Notes under the pieces: model-generated
Databases searched by the model: none
Seen by the model: the letters and a program-made list of their open reading frames with translations, nothing else
What the model was told of the DNA's origin: nothing
Shown: piece by piece, positions 1 through 12,499 of the stretch
How the letters are laid out: every line of letters starts with the position of its first letter
Numbering within the stretch: the first letter of the stretch is position 1
Position numbers and translations under genes: made by a program
From: Timema cristinae
Taxonomy: Eukaryota > Arthropoda > Insecta > Phasmatodea > Timematidae
Length of the DNA: 64,000 nucleotides
Direction: 5' to 3'
Assembly: GCA_039000515.1 (NCBI GenBank)
Contig: JBCFYV010009882.1
Location: 56,221,777 to 56,285,776 of the forward strand

Positions 1-207
1 CGAGTAGAGATAATTTCAACTTTTCCAGCGCTTCTACAGAAAACCGGCCAAGAAGAACCCATTAGCGTATGCGCAAACTTTCAAACATGCGTTATTTATA
101 AAAACAGCACATTCTCAAGATGGCGTATCTCAAAAGTGATGACTAAAAACGACAGTTTATTGGAAGCCACGAGTTTTATCGTTGACAAAATCAAACCTAG
201 GCAATAA
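1..207 (+). CDS. 3' part of an unidentified ORF (copy 1, cut by the window edge)
   Basis: The frame is open from base 1 to the TAA at 205-207 and encodes the same 68 C-terminal residues as the ORF at 6073-6354. The product is not recognised. The segment is somewhat richer in G+C than its flanks and contains two cysteines and many charged residues, so it could be a terminal exon. It is equally compatible with a chance frame. Identity between the copies is no evidence of selection, because the non-coding flanks are just as similar. Confidence 0.3.
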   Translation, partial: RVEIISTFPALLQKTGQEEPISVCANFQTCVIYKNSTFSRWRISKVMTKNDSLLEATSFIVDKIKPRQ

Positions 208-973
208 GTAAAACATTTAGTTTTATTTTAAATATAGTAACTTGCACTGATTGTAATATTCTCGTTTTTATGTTTTACGTTTCAATGCATCATTGGTAAA
301 CAGAGATTCCCAAATTTACCCAAGCGTGTGAACAGCTGCACCACTAAACGGAGCTGACTTACTGCACTGCTTTCAAATTTCAGCGTACGTGTCAATTCAC
401 CTTCAGCCCGGACATTTTTAGGCCTACTTAAATATCTGATTAATTAAGGTATTGCGATGAACTGCAGTGTGCTGTGTTTTGATATTCCATTACACTTTGA
501 GTGGATGATAATCATCAGTAATTTCACGTTTTGGTATGTTTTGTGCATAGTTCTGGTGTACTTTTATGAAGTCAGAATATGGAGTAGGTTGTAAAGTTGG
601 ATATTCAAACAAAGATATAAATAAGTTGAAAAATAATGACGAGGGGAGTTAGGAGGCGCGAAGTTTCCCAAAATAGCATGCGAGTACGAAAATATAATAA
701 ACGTTTGAGAAATATTGTTCTAAAATAGAGGTACTTATGTTTGAATATTTCCAGGTAAAGCATCTCTTGATCTTCTTGGTCAACGGTGGTTAAGAGTCTT
801 TGAACCCCGAATACACCCTGCAGGTTGTAATTTTATCAGAATACGCCACTGATACATTTTGTCAGGATGTTAATATTTAAGTCTACTGTTATAATTCAAA
901 TTATTTTGTAGGACAGTAGTGTTTCGTAAGCTCACAATAGAATGAGAAAATAGTACGTCAATTTATACTAAAA

Positions 974-1431
974 AATCCATGTCTAACCCGTGGTCCACGG
1001 TCTCCTTGTGGACCCCGAGTTCGGTTTGTGTGGACTACCAGCTCAAATTGAAATACTTCAAATAGCAGACATAAACAACTAACATTGGTTCAGAAGAAAA
1101 TTAAGTTTCTAGACAAATGAGTAAAATGCCACTTGTGTAATGTATTTACCATATATGTATATTTTAAAATAAATAACTATTCATAGGTGTTTTTATTATT
1201 TTTTGTCTGACGAGAATTACTTGCTAAATTTCATTAAGTTTCCAGACTCATGAGTATAATGCCACTTATGTAATTTATATATCATCTATGTATTTATTAA
1301 AAATAACTTACTATTCATATGCGTTTTTATTATATTTGGGAATTAGATCCTACAAATATCATGTATGGCCCCCAGTCAATCCCTCTAGAACTTAGGAGGC
1401 CATGAGTCGGAGAAACGTTTGGACATGCCTG
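974..1431. mobile_element. Non-autonomous hAT-type MITE (copy 1)
   Basis: The right end, read on the minus strand, starts CAGGCATGTCCAAAC. The left end reads CATGTCTAACCCGTGGTCCA, which is the same terminal inverted repeat with its first four bases lost. CAGGCATGTCCAA-type ends followed by a 'tGTGGtCCaCGG' block are known for hAT elements. An 8-bp target duplication is only partly preserved (tactaaaa / atctaaac). No transposase frame is present. The body holds a 133-bp internal tandem duplication. Confidence 0.55.
1101..1345. repeat. Two diverged ~130-bp tandem units inside the MITE
   Basis: Unit 1 (1101-1233) and unit 2 (1234 to about 1345) share TTAAGTTTC.AGAC..ATGAG, AATGCCACTT.TGTAAT and ACTATTCATA.G.GTTTTTATTAT in the same order and spacing. 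The units differ from each other far more than copies 1 and 2 of the large duplication do, so this tandem event is older. The same pair lies at about 7248-7495. Confidence 0.8.
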
Positions 1432-3287
1432 ATCTAAACCAAGACGTGGTATTCTGTCACGCTAGGTTGTCTTGACATATATTTTGTATTAAAACATTTA
1501 TTTTAGTCACTTGTTTGAATATAGATGTTATAAATAGCTAAAATTAAGTTGTGAGGACAAGGATTGATATTCAGAGATATTTATAGAAACTTATAATTGT
1601 GAACTGTGAAGGGAAGAATTTAAAACAACCTCCATCTCACCGGGTTCAACTTTGAGTCTCCATCCTCAATTAACAAGTAAATTGTCGACACTTTAATGAA
1701 AGATTACAGATAAAGAGGTAATTTGTAGCAAATGTACTTGCATCAACTTTTAGAAAGAAGCGTAGACCAAAATCAATGAGCATTGAATGAAGGTAGTTAT
1801 CCCCACTGTATTCAGTTGGGATTTTACCTCCAATAATTTCTTCAACAACGACAGGCAGTAGTGAGAACCTTGGGCATGAGACACAGCTTGAGTTGTGAAA
1901 ATCACAATAAATAAAGGTTTTGGAATCAGATAAGAAGCCTAACGATGTATACAAAAGCATAATATATTTTAGTAAAAGTGATTTGTGAAATAAACAATAA
2001 GCGAAATAAGTATTTTGTAACTTAATGTATATTTGATGCTTTTATGTGATATTTGATAATATTGCATAGCTCATAAACACCGATAAGATAAAGATCGTAG
2101 TTTATAGTTTATATGAAATAAGATATTATATACAGTACATGATTGATTCAAAAGTTAAATGAAAGCAAGTATATGGTTTTATTTTATACAAACATAATAA
2201 CCTGATATTAAAAACTGAAACTCGCTTCTAGTTAAACATACATAACTATTTTGGTTTATAAGTAAAGTTTTCCAGGCCTCTTCACTTTGCATTCATATCA
2301 TAACCCTAACACATATAAAATTCAAATTCTTTACTAAATCATATATATTTTGAAATATATTCTTTAATATAGAAAATCCTATTAATAAATAAGAAAAACT
2401 ATGAATAAAATTAATTTATCAAATTTTTATCAGGTTAATTTTATTTATATTATGTATAATTTTATGTATTTTATGTATAGGATGTATATGTATATTATAT
2501 TGTATTATATTGCAGAATTAGTTATTCGTAAATCACGAGAGATCTTTGTGCGTATAGCTGAAAATTAAAATAAATCTAGCACAAAGGATGATATTTACAT
2601 TATAGAGAACATAATATTACACATTAAAAAAATTGTTAGTATACTCTTTGACAATTTCAGAGTTTAGAGAAATAATAATAAATGTCATGACATATTTGGG
2701 CTACCATATCCAAATCAATCGTTCCTTGGTAAAATTTCACCTCCTCCTTCACCTCAAAGTACCAACTCATCCCCTATATTTTATTTATTTTTTGTTATAC
2801 CCTCTCAACTGATCTCTAGAGAGCGGTCAAATCATTCCAATATCATGTTGATACATATTTGCAAAAGTGGTATATATCACTGCCCAAAACGTAATAGAAA
2901 AACGCTCTCTTAGTTTGGTTCAAATATATCGAATTATAGGACTTATGTAAATGTGTCAATGTACTAATTATACTCTTAAATATGGTAAGATGAAAAAATA
3001 TGTTGTTATAGCTCAAATATAAATAACAATGATAAATTAATGAAAGCAGTAACAATTGTTTCAAAATACTCTCTTAGTGTATGTAATGTGTTTCTCATAG
3101 AATATAGGTATTTCTTATAAGCTATTATTCTTTTTAATGATTATAGCTGTTTTGGTATATATTTAATTTAAATCAAACTAATAAATAATTATTGTTTCTT
3201 AAAACCCGTCAAACATAATATAGGCCTATACGTATTTGTATTAAGATTTGTGATGGTAAATACATATTAATAATTTTTTTGAAAAAA

Positions 3288-5734
3288 CGCATAAAATATA
3301 TTTTTTCTGTATCAAGAACTCTCACACAATGTTCCGTTTGTTGCAAAAATGAATCTTTTGAAAGTAAAAATAAGTCAAAATTTGTAAACAAATTGACCGT
3401 CATTAAAACCATGAAAAATATATTTTCTTCATATTTTAATAATGGTTTTGGGGATTATTAACTGTACCAACAAAAACAAAGTTAATTAAAGAAAATTGTT
3501 TTTGTGTGTATAAATAATTAAAACTTAATTGTATATTTTAAACAATCATACAGTATTTATAATTGTTAGTAGATCTATAAGATGTATTAATTTTAAATAA
3601 CTTTCGTAGACAAAAAAGAAAATATGTTATATACTTTTGTTTGAAAGAAAAGAAATCAAAGCGCATTTTTTATGTGGATCCGTTTGTTTATTAGTAAGTA
3701 CTAGGACCTTAGCTATCACTAAATTATGCTAAATTATTCCACTTGAGATACTTGTTCTTTAAATATAAGTCATTAGATTTAGTCGTTGACACTGCTATAA
3801 TTTATTGTTTAGGTAAGTTAGATTATCTAAAATTTAAACACCTCATAATATTTCAGTAATATTATAGAAAGTAAAACAATAAAATTGAATTGTTCTAGAT
3901 TCAGTTTGAGGAGTCAACATACATTTTTGATTTTGGTCAGCTTAAATGTTTAGTGTTATATACAGAGTGAATAGTAATTCGCGTATACTGACAGTACCAC
4001 ATGATTAGGTGGGTAAATATAAGTTGAAAACACTCTTTGCAAAAAATCCTATAACTTATGAGAAAATATACATTAAAGTTAAAGAGGAGTGATATGTCAA
4101 CGCTCTGCCCGAAGCATATATCAAACCTATATGTAAGTTCATAGTATGTGTTTGAAGGTTGATCCTCGCATAGCTATGCATTTCTCCATATGTTGTATGA
4201 ATTCATTGTGCACACGGTGGCACGTGGTAAACTGTCGTTAACATCCGCATGGATCCGTGCCACAATATTCTCGTTTGACTGCGCTGGGACGTCAGGTGGA
4301 TGCACCATTGCTTTGAATTGATCACCTAAGAAAAATAAGATATATACGTTATCAAAATTATAACCAAATGTGATAAAGTATAGTAGCCATTAAATAAAGC
4401 CTAATTTTATTTAAAATTTTACATAAAGATTATTTACATTGAGATAATAAGGGCATACTTGTGTACAAATGAAACTTGAACCTTTTCAAAAAAATTGACC
4501 ACCCTAATATATATACATTTCAGTGGCATAATCTCTGGGTATGCTAGTCCTGCGCCACATACCCATAATTGTATGGACTAGTTTCTTAATTCTATGCTGA
4601 CTGTGCAAACTGTGTAAATAGTAATATTTAATTTGTGAATTAATATACATGTATAAAGTACCTGTATTATTAATTTGTAAACTAATATTGGTTCATATTC
4701 AAAGAATATTGTGTTTTAAGTAATTATTCTTCCAAAAGAGTCTACCTACCCAGCTTATGAAGCCCTGGACCTGCTGCTTGAAAACAGCAGGCAAAGTTAG
4801 AGAAGATCCTATAACCTTGATCAACACTCCCCCTTCCCCCTCACCAACAAACATTGACCAATGAAGTAGGGTGTTTACAACCCAGGGCCTGCTGAATAAT
4901 TATCGCAAGTAAAACAGTGTGCCAATTATTGAACAAATATTCAAGAATCAACATCACAACGATTTTATTTACGAAGCTAGTATAGCTCAAATAAATAAAA
5001 ATATTAAATAATATTTGTAAAATAGTCGTATAAACAACCAGATTAAAATTATCTATTAATTAAATACATATTTGATTATATTTATGCATTCTAGGCACAT
5101 GTATCATCATCTATTTGGCAATAATATCTACCACCATCTTAGAGTATACACTGGTGAAAAGGAAGGGGGGTGGGGGCGATGAGAGTCTAGTTTAACTGGA
5201 GTAGCTAGACAGTGATTTTGTTTTTTTTATTATGAAGTATTTATGGAGTTTTAACCTTGTTATTTTAGTATTTGCTTATAAGTTTATAATTTTTTGCCGC
5301 ATATATTATCTAATTATTATTCATTGTGATTTTATACATCAAAGAATCCCAAAAGTTAGGAGTGTATTTTCACAATTTCAAAATTATTTATCAGGAAAAG
5401 GTAAAATTAAATTTATTCTCAGATGTAAATGTCTTAGCACTAAACAAATGACGTAGCGATAGAGTAATAGGCTTACTAGGAAAAAATCTCCCCTCTGTTT
5501 GTGGTATCACAATTTACGGATCTAAATAGCTTCTAGAGCATAATTAGAATTTAATAAATTGTCTTAGGCACATAATAAGTACTATTATTGCAACGTGAGT
5601 TGGACAATCTATCTTATTATTCCTACCAAGTTCTGATAGATGCTTGATCCATGTATTATATCATTCTACTCTTTTGTTTTAGTTTTTTTACTTTTCGTAT
5701 CGTTATCTGTGAGTTCGACACCTAATCTCAGTCA
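3288..5734. other. Spacer between the duplicated blocks; no gene seen
   Basis: A+T-rich single-copy-looking DNA. Open frames at 3279-3461 (60 codons) and 5232-5456 (74 codons) show no recognisable motif and have the lysine/asparagine/phenylalanine-rich make-up of chance frames. A slightly G+C-richer patch at 4740-4890 has no open frame of note. Confidence 0.6.
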
Positions 5735-5960
5735 GTAGTTTGCCTGCCCACTGAACTAAGGGTTCCGGGTTTGATTTCCGCAATTGCCAAAAAAAAAAAT
5801 CTATGGTAAGATTTGGATTTCCCTTCTAACGATGTAGAATTAACAGCTGAGTGCTGTTCTTTTATAGATTTAAGTTAATTTATAAATCGTGTGCTGATAT
5901 AATCATTGGCTGAGAGAGTGCACGCTAAATGCCTCAAATAAATGAAAACTCTACCTGAGT
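5735..5960 (+). mobile_element. tRNA-derived SINE-like repeat (family C, diverged)
   Basis: A tRNA-like head has an A-box-like stretch (CTCAGTCAGTAGTTTG, from about 5727) and a B-box-like GGTTTGATTTCC at about 5768-5779. An A-run and a non-tRNA body follow. The 3' part (AGAGTGCACGCTAAATGCC) matches AAAGTGCACGTTAAATACT near 52583-52601, at the end of the better preserved copy. The A box is poor, so this is an old copy. Confidence 0.45.
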
Positions 5961-6072
5961 GTACTTTTAATTACATTCAACCAATTGAATAAGGTATTTC
6001 ACTTTTATTCAGTCAGGAGTGTGCTCATAACACTCTTACTGTGGATTCACACGTTCGCTGTAAACGCAAGCA

Positions 6073-6354
6073 ATGCTGATATTTGGTCACATGAAAACTC
6101 TAATTGAATCCCAAGAAGTCCGCCTAGTCCGCATAGCCCACAATGCTCGAGTAGAGATAATTTCAACTTTTCCAGCGCTTCTACAGAAAACCGGCCAAGA
6201 AGAACCCATTAGCGTATGCGCAAACTTTCAAACATGCGTTATTTATAAAAACAGCACATTCTCAAGATGGCGTATCTCAAAAGTGATGACTAAAAACGAC
6301 AGTTTATTGGAAGCCACGAGTTTTATCGTTGACAAAATCAAACCTAGGCAATAA
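6073..6354 (+). CDS. Unidentified ORF, 93 codons, possible terminal exon
   Basis: The frame is closed upstream by TAA at 6061-6063, so either this ATG or a splice acceptor after 6063 must open it. AG dinucleotides at 6070 and 6105 are possible but have weak pyrimidine tracts. The predicted protein has no obvious signal peptide or membrane span and has two cysteines, a basic C-terminus and mixed charge. I recognise no family. The last 68 codons also occur, identical, at 1-207, because the duplication boundary at 6148 falls inside the frame at the window's resolution. The left part of copy 1 lies outside the window. It could be a chance frame. Confidence 0.3.
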   Translation: MLIFGHMKTLIESQEVRLVRIAHNARVEIISTFPALLQKTGQEEPISVCANFQTCVIYKNSTFSRWRISKVMTKNDSLLEATSFIVDKIKPRQ

Positions 6355-9300
6355 GTAAAACATTTAGTTTTATTTTAAATATAGTAACTTGCACTGATTG
6401 TAATATTCTCGTTTTTATGTTTTACGTTTCAATGCATCATTGGTAAACAGAGATTCCCAAATTTACCCAAGCGTGTGAACAGCTGCACCACTAAACGGAG
6501 CTGACTTACTGCACTGCTTTCAAATTTCAGCGTACGTGTCAATTCACCTTCAGCCCGGACATTTTTAGGCCTACTTAAATATCTGATTAATTAAGGTATT
6601 GCGATGAACTGCAGTGTGCTGTGTTTTGATATTCCATTACACTTTGAGTGGATGATAATCATCAGTAATTTCACGTTTTGGTATGTTTTGTGCATAGTTC
6701 TGGTGTACTTTTATGAAGTCAGAATATGGAGTAGGTTGTAAAGTTGGATATTCAAACAAAGATATAAATAAGTTGAAAAATAATGACGAGGGGAGTTAGG
6801 AGGCGCGAAGTTTCCCAAAATAGCATGCGAGTACGAAAATATAATAAACGTTTGAGAAATATTGTTCTAAAATAGAGGTACTTATGTTTGAATATTTCCA
6901 GGTAAAGCATCTCTTGATCTTCTTGGTCAACGGTGGTTAAGAGTCTTTGAACCCCGAATACACCCTGCAGGTTGTAATTTTATCAGAATACGCCACTGAT
7001 ACATTTTGTCAGGAAGTTAATATTTAAGTCTACTGTTATAATTCAAATTATTTTGTAGGACAGTAGTGTTTCGTAAGCTCACAATAGAATGAGAAAATAG
7101 TACGTCAATTTATACTAAAAAATCCATGTCTAACCCGTGGTCCACGGTCTCCTTGTGGACCCCGAGTTCGGTTTGTGTGGACTACCAGCTCAAATTGAAA
7201 TACTTCAAATAGCAGACATAAACAACTAACATTGGTTCAGAAGAAAATTAAGTTTCTAGACAAATGAGTAAAATGCCACTTGTGTAATGTATTTACCATA
7301 TATGTATATTTTTAAAATAAATAACTATTCATAGGTGTTTTTATTATTTTTTGTCTGACGAGAATTACTTGCTAAATTTCATTAAGTTTCCAGACTCATG
7401 AGTATAATGCCACTTATGTAATTTATATATCATCTATGTATTTAATAAAAATAACTTACTATTCATATGCGTTTTTTATTATATTTGGGAATTAGATCCT
7501 ACAAATATCATGTATGGCCCCCAGTCAATCCCTCTAGAACTTAGGAGGCCATGAGTCGGAGAAACGTTTGGACATGCCTGGTCTAAACCAAGACGTGGTA
7601 TTCTGTCACGCTAGGTTATCTTGACATATATTTTGTATTAAAACATTTATTTTAGTCACTTGTTTGAATATAGATGTTATAAATAGCTAAAATTAAGTTG
7701 TGAGGACAAGGATTGATATTCAGAGATATTTATAGAAACTTATAATTGTGAACTGTGAAGGGAAGAATTTAAAACAACCTCCATCTCACCGGGTTCAACT
7801 TTGAGTCTCCATCCTCAATTAACAAGTAAATTGTCGACACTTTAATGAAAGATTACAGATAAAGAGGTAATTTGTAGCAAATGTACTTGCATCAACTTTT
7901 AGAAAGAAGCGTAGACCAAAATCAATGAGCATTGAATGAAGGTAGTTATCCCCACTGTATTCAGTTGGGATTTTACCTCCAATAATTTCTTCAACAACGA
8001 CAGGCAGTAGTGAGAACCTTGGGCATGAGACACAGCTTGAGTTGTGAAAATCACAATAAATAAAGGTTTTGGAATCAGATAAGAAGCCTAACGATGTATA
8101 CAAAAGCATAATATATTTTAGTAAAAGTGATTTGTGAAATAAACAATAAGCGAAATAAGTATTTTGTAACTTAATGTATATTTGATGCTTTTATGTGATA
8201 TTTGATAATATTGCATAGCTCATAAACACCGATAAGATAAAGATTGTAGTTATATAGTTTATATGAAATAAGATATTATATACAGTACATGATTGATTCA
8301 AAAGTTAAATGAAAGCAAGTATATGGTTTTATTTTATACAAACATAATAACCTGATATTAAAAACTGAAACTCGCTTCTAGTTAAACATACATAACTATT
8401 TTGGTTTATAAGTAAAGTTTTCCAGGCCTCTTCACTTTGCATTCATATCATAACCCTAACACATATAAAATTCAAATTCTTTACTAAATCATATATATTT
8501 TGAAATATATTCTTTAATATAGAAAATCCTATTAATAAATAAGAAAAACTATGAATAAAATTAACGTAATCAAATTTTTATCAGGTTAATTTTATTTATA
8601 TTATGTATAATTTTATGTATTTTATGTATAGGATGTATATGTATATTATATTGTATTATATTGCAGAATTAGTTATTCGTAAATCACGAGAGATCTTTGT
8701 GCGTATAGCTGAAAATTAAAATAAATCTAGCACAAAGGATGATATTTACATTATAGAGAACATAATATTACACATTAAAAAAATTGTTAGTATACTCTTT
8801 GACAATTTCAGAGTTTAGAGAAATAATAATAAATGTCATGACATATTTGGGCTACCATATCCAAATCAATCGTTCCTTGGTAAAATTTCACCTCCTCCTT
8901 CACCTCAAAGTACCAACTCATCCCCTATATTTTATTTATTTTTTGTTATACCCTCTCAACTGATCTCTAGAGAGCGGTCAAATCATTCCAATATCATGTT
9001 GATACATATTTGCAAAAGTGGTATATATCACTGCCCAAAACGTAATAGAAAAACGCTCTCTTAGTTTGGTTCAAATATATCGAATTATAGGACTTATGTA
9101 AATGTGTCAATGTACTAATTATACTCTTAAATATGGTAAGATGAAAAAATATGTTGTTATAGCTCAAATATAAATAACAATGATAAATTAATGAAAGCAG
9201 TAACAATTGTTTCAAAATACTCTCTTAGTGTATGTAATGTGTTTCTCATAGAATATAGGTATTTCTTATAAGCTATTATTCTTTTTAATGATTATAGCTG

Positions 9301-9438
9301 TTTTGGTATATATTTAATTTAAATCAAACTAATAAATAATTATTGTTTCTTAAATCCCGTCAAAAATAATATAGGCCTATACGTATTTGTATTAAGATTT
9401 GTGATGGTAAATACATATTAATAATTTTTTTGAAAAAA
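6148..9438. repeat. Copy 2 of the 3.28-kb spaced direct duplication
   Basis: Matches 1-3287. Differences visible by eye include T/A at 868/7015, A/G at the MITE flank (1432/7581), G/A at 1468/7617, single-base indels in T-runs and a small change near 2416/8565 (aatttat against aacgtaat). The match probably begins left of 6148 as well, since the window opens inside copy 1. The right boundary lies in an A-run at 9433-9441, followed by DNA unlike that after copy 1. The low divergence is what alleles, or a very recent duplication, would show. Confidence 0.95.
7121..7580. mobile_element. Non-autonomous hAT-type MITE (copy 2)
   Basis: Same element, ends and internal tandem units as at 974-1431. 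It was copied as part of the large block and not by a separate transposition, because the flanking DNA is also shared. Confidence 0.55.
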
Positions 9439-9557
9439 AAATTGTGTTAGGTTTACACTATAACTAATTTGGCTACATAGTAGGTAAGGTTATATAATGG
9501 TATTCCAGGCACTATAAAATCGTTTACATGTAATACATTATTTATAATTGTATGTGT

Positions 9558-9732
9558 TCAAACCCTTCCTTCACCTCTGACAAGACATCTTGTGAATGTG
9601 GGGAATGCCAGGCCTCCACCGTGGTTCGGATTCCACGTTAAACTGTAGGTCCTTCATTTCATCTCACAATCACCCTACCATTACACATTAGCGTAAGTGC
9701 GTATAACCCGAACGGGTAGTAAGACGCGGTGC

Positions 9733-9787
<55 letters not shown>
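9558..9787 (+). mobile_element. SINE family A, 5'-truncated, with (TAA)n tail
   Basis: The copy begins inside the body of the full element (compare 58777-59098) and lacks the tRNA-like head. It runs through the conserved 3' end ACCCGAACGGGTAGTAAGAC-GCGGTGC into about 18 TAA units. A 12-bp target duplication, AATTGTATGTGT, lies at 9546-9557 and 9788-9799. Truncation at the 5' end plus flanking duplications is the signature of target-primed reverse transcription by a LINE partner. Confidence 0.9.
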
Positions 9788-9790
<3 letters not shown>

Positions 9791-9799
9791 TGTATGTGT

Positions 9800-11385
9800 C
9801 AACTTAAAAACGTGACAGATTTATATTTGGTTTATTTGGTATACCCTTGATAGGTTATTTGTTTATACTATTTTAAAATCACTTTTATTGTAAATATAAT
9901 ATTATTAAAAACTGATCATCCTTCATATGTTGACTCCCTAATTATTTGGATAAAATCGCCATATATTGTTCTTGCAGGAAATCAAAGTCCAAACGCGCCT
10001 CACTTCACCTTCTAAGCTACCTCATCCCAAAACCGTCCGTTTTGTCAAGTGTCGTCAATCTTTGAAGTTCCCCTCTCAAGAAATGTGACCCCCTTTTCAA
10101 CCACTCCAGCGGGCAGCATCTTGTTTTCACACACCTTTTTATAGTAAGTTTGAGATGCTGTTCTTCACCATTTGTATTCACCCTTTGATCGTGTTTAGCT
10201 TCTTTTTCTTGGACAGCATGGTTCATTAAAGTTTTTCCTTAAACATGGATTTATCGGCTATTCTTTATTCTCACATAAGATTCACATTTATTTTTTTGGA
10301 ATAGCTATTTTGAGTTGACTGAGGTAGTATTTTATTTCCATTGGTAGTGCCTATCTTTGAAGTGTATTAGTATATTCAGCAAGCTTAAGAATTTATTTTG
10401 ATCTCTGATGCACTATTTTTAAATAGCGTGAAATATGTTAATTTATAGTTTGTAATTAAAATAACATCTTAAGTAGATTTAATTTTGATCAATCTTATAT
10501 AGCTTAAATTTAAAAGGAAGACTTTTATTTGATAAAATAAAATAAAATAAATGCTATAATAATGATTATTTTAAATGTTCAGAGATTAATAAGATTTTTA
10601 TGTTTTTTGAGACCTCAAGTTCTTAAATTATGTTTAATTTTTTCATTAAAACTCCGTGTTAGTATTGTAAAAACGTTAAATAGATCGTATTCATTATTAA
10701 ATGTTCTAGTTTCAATGAGGAATATGTTAGTTGCATGACTCAAAAGTATTTACAGCAATTATTGATATTTTGAATAGTAAATATAAACTTTGATTTTTTT
10801 TTAAGGGAAATTCCAATATAAATTTAATTGAGAATGGCTTCTAATAAATTCAAAAAGTACTCACTGGATATAGATGGGGCTAATTTTTTTGTACTTCCTA
10901 AATTTCATAATGCAAGGCAAGCTCTATACAATTACGCTATCTCATCAGTTAGCAAAGCAGTGTAAAAAATGCAAACTGTTAGTGTGGTTAAACTAAATTA
11001 AATTAAATTTGTAACTAAATATATATATATATATACACATATATATCAACTTAATGTATGTATCTTCAAGTCTGGACTCATAGGGAACGAGGACTTTGGA
11101 AAGATCAACAAATCCATTATAAATCTCATTGGAAACGAGTGTTTAGGAATATAAACAACAACAAAAAAATACAAGTTTTGGCGATATTGTGTCAGCTATT
11201 GAAGCCACAAATTATGTTTTTAGTAATGTTATGACGCTGCATGTGTGTTATGTCTATTACTAAAGTTTCTTGATAATAAAAAACATAACTATTTTGTTTG
11301 GTAAGTTAGAGAGTTTATTATAGTGTTCTTCTGTCCTTTTACCTCATTTTTGTTTTTACAAACAAAGGTTTAAAGGTTTTTTATC
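9800..11385. other. A+T-rich DNA without a supported gene
   Basis: No recognisable coding or repeat family. A minus-strand frame at 10017-10226 (69 codons) overlaps a plus-strand stretch that follows a good-looking acceptor (TTGTTCTTGCAG ending at 9978), but neither frame shows a known motif. A short (TA)n run is at about 11021-11033. Confidence 0.5.
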
Positions 11386-12150
11386 GTGGTCATTGCAACA
11401 ATACCTCCACGTAAGAGATCTACTGTTATCGTTCTTGAATTTACGTCTTAAATTTAGGTATGTATTCAGTAATTGTATACATTCACATTAGAAGGTGAAT
11501 AGTGTTTTTTACACAAATAAAAAACATAGTTATTAACAAATCACTTGTAAATTGATCTTCGATTTATATGTATAATGCTTATTCTATATTTAGCGCTTGA
11601 ATAATAAATAGTAAAGCACAGCGTAAAGATGTATAGTAAACTGTAGTGACTAAAGTTTAAAAATAACTAATGCATGTCGTTTATCGTTCATTGTAACAGT
11701 GCCTCAACGTAATTGAGCAACTTTAAGTGCGCTTACATCTGCCTCTTAAATTTAGATTGTTTTTTAGTTATTTTTATTCTTTTGCGTATAAATTTAGTTT
11801 TTTAGTTGATCTTTTTAGATATTAAAGTTAAACTATATAGTTTATTTGTCATTTCAGCAGTGCCTTCACGTAAGAGAGCTAATTTTAGGGTTTTTGTATT
11901 TACGTCAAAAATTATGTATTTTCTCAGTTAATTGTATAGTTTTGCCTGTAAATTTAATTTATTTGGTTTCTTTGTTAGTAAAATTGAACATAGTATCTTG
12001 TTGTCCATTGCAAAAATGTTACAAAGTAAGAGTGCTACTGTTGGCATGTTTACATTTGCATTCGATTTTACATTTAGCTATTTTGTCAGTTTTCTTTTAG
12101 TTTGGAGTACAAATTGTATTTATTTATTTTTAAATGAGCCAGGCTAATTG
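11386..12150. repeat. Degenerate tandem repeats, about 155-160 bp per unit
   Basis: Four units can be aligned starting near 11389, 11688, 11850 and 12004. Each begins with TCATTgcAaCAgTGCCTCaACGTAA-like sequence and continues with TTTACgTCttAAATTTAG and TTcAGTtaTTtgTAT. The first spacing is about 300 bp, so one unit is interrupted or lost. Overlapping plus-strand frames at 11846-12147 are by-products of the repeat. Unit divergence is high. Confidence 0.5.
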
Positions 12151-12499
12151 TAAAAAATATATATTTTTTCTTCAACATGAGAATCTTTAGGCTTTTTGAA
12201 ATGAGTCCATACTGCTTTAGGCTGATAAGAAAATAAACTTTCGTATGCTCATCCAGCCTAGCCGAGTATATGCATATTGCAATAAGCAAGGATCTATTAG
12301 TGATATACCTTTAGTTTTACCTTTATTTTAAGGACAACTCTTTATTTAGTTCCGCACATAGGTTTTTTTTAATCAGAATAAAATTAACAGTTTTATGAAT
12401 TCATTATCTAATCATGATATTTTTTAAAAAAGTACTAAATAATGTTTTATTATGTCTACAATACAAACATATCAAAATCCCTCTGTAAGGAACGAGTAT

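Larger units (their letters stand above)
1..3287. repeat. Copy 1 of a 3.28-kb spaced direct duplication (left end outside the window)
   Basis: This block matches 6148-9438 base for base except for about a dozen substitutions and four 1-2-base indels, so the offset drifts from 6147 to 6151. Similarity stops abruptly at an A-run (3282-3287 against 9433-9441). Inside are the tail of an ORF (1-207), a hAT-type MITE (974-1431) and A+T-rich DNA in which no gene is seen. The open frames at 1670-1960 and 2843-3064 on the minus strand have no recognisable product. Either a very recent duplication or an uncollapsed second haplotype in the assembly would give this picture. Confidence 0.95.

Noticed and set aside
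9979..10087. Possible plus-strand terminal exon after TTGTTCTTGCAG
   Set aside because: The acceptor is good but the 36-codon frame has no known motif, no partner exon and an overlapping minus-strand frame of similar quality.
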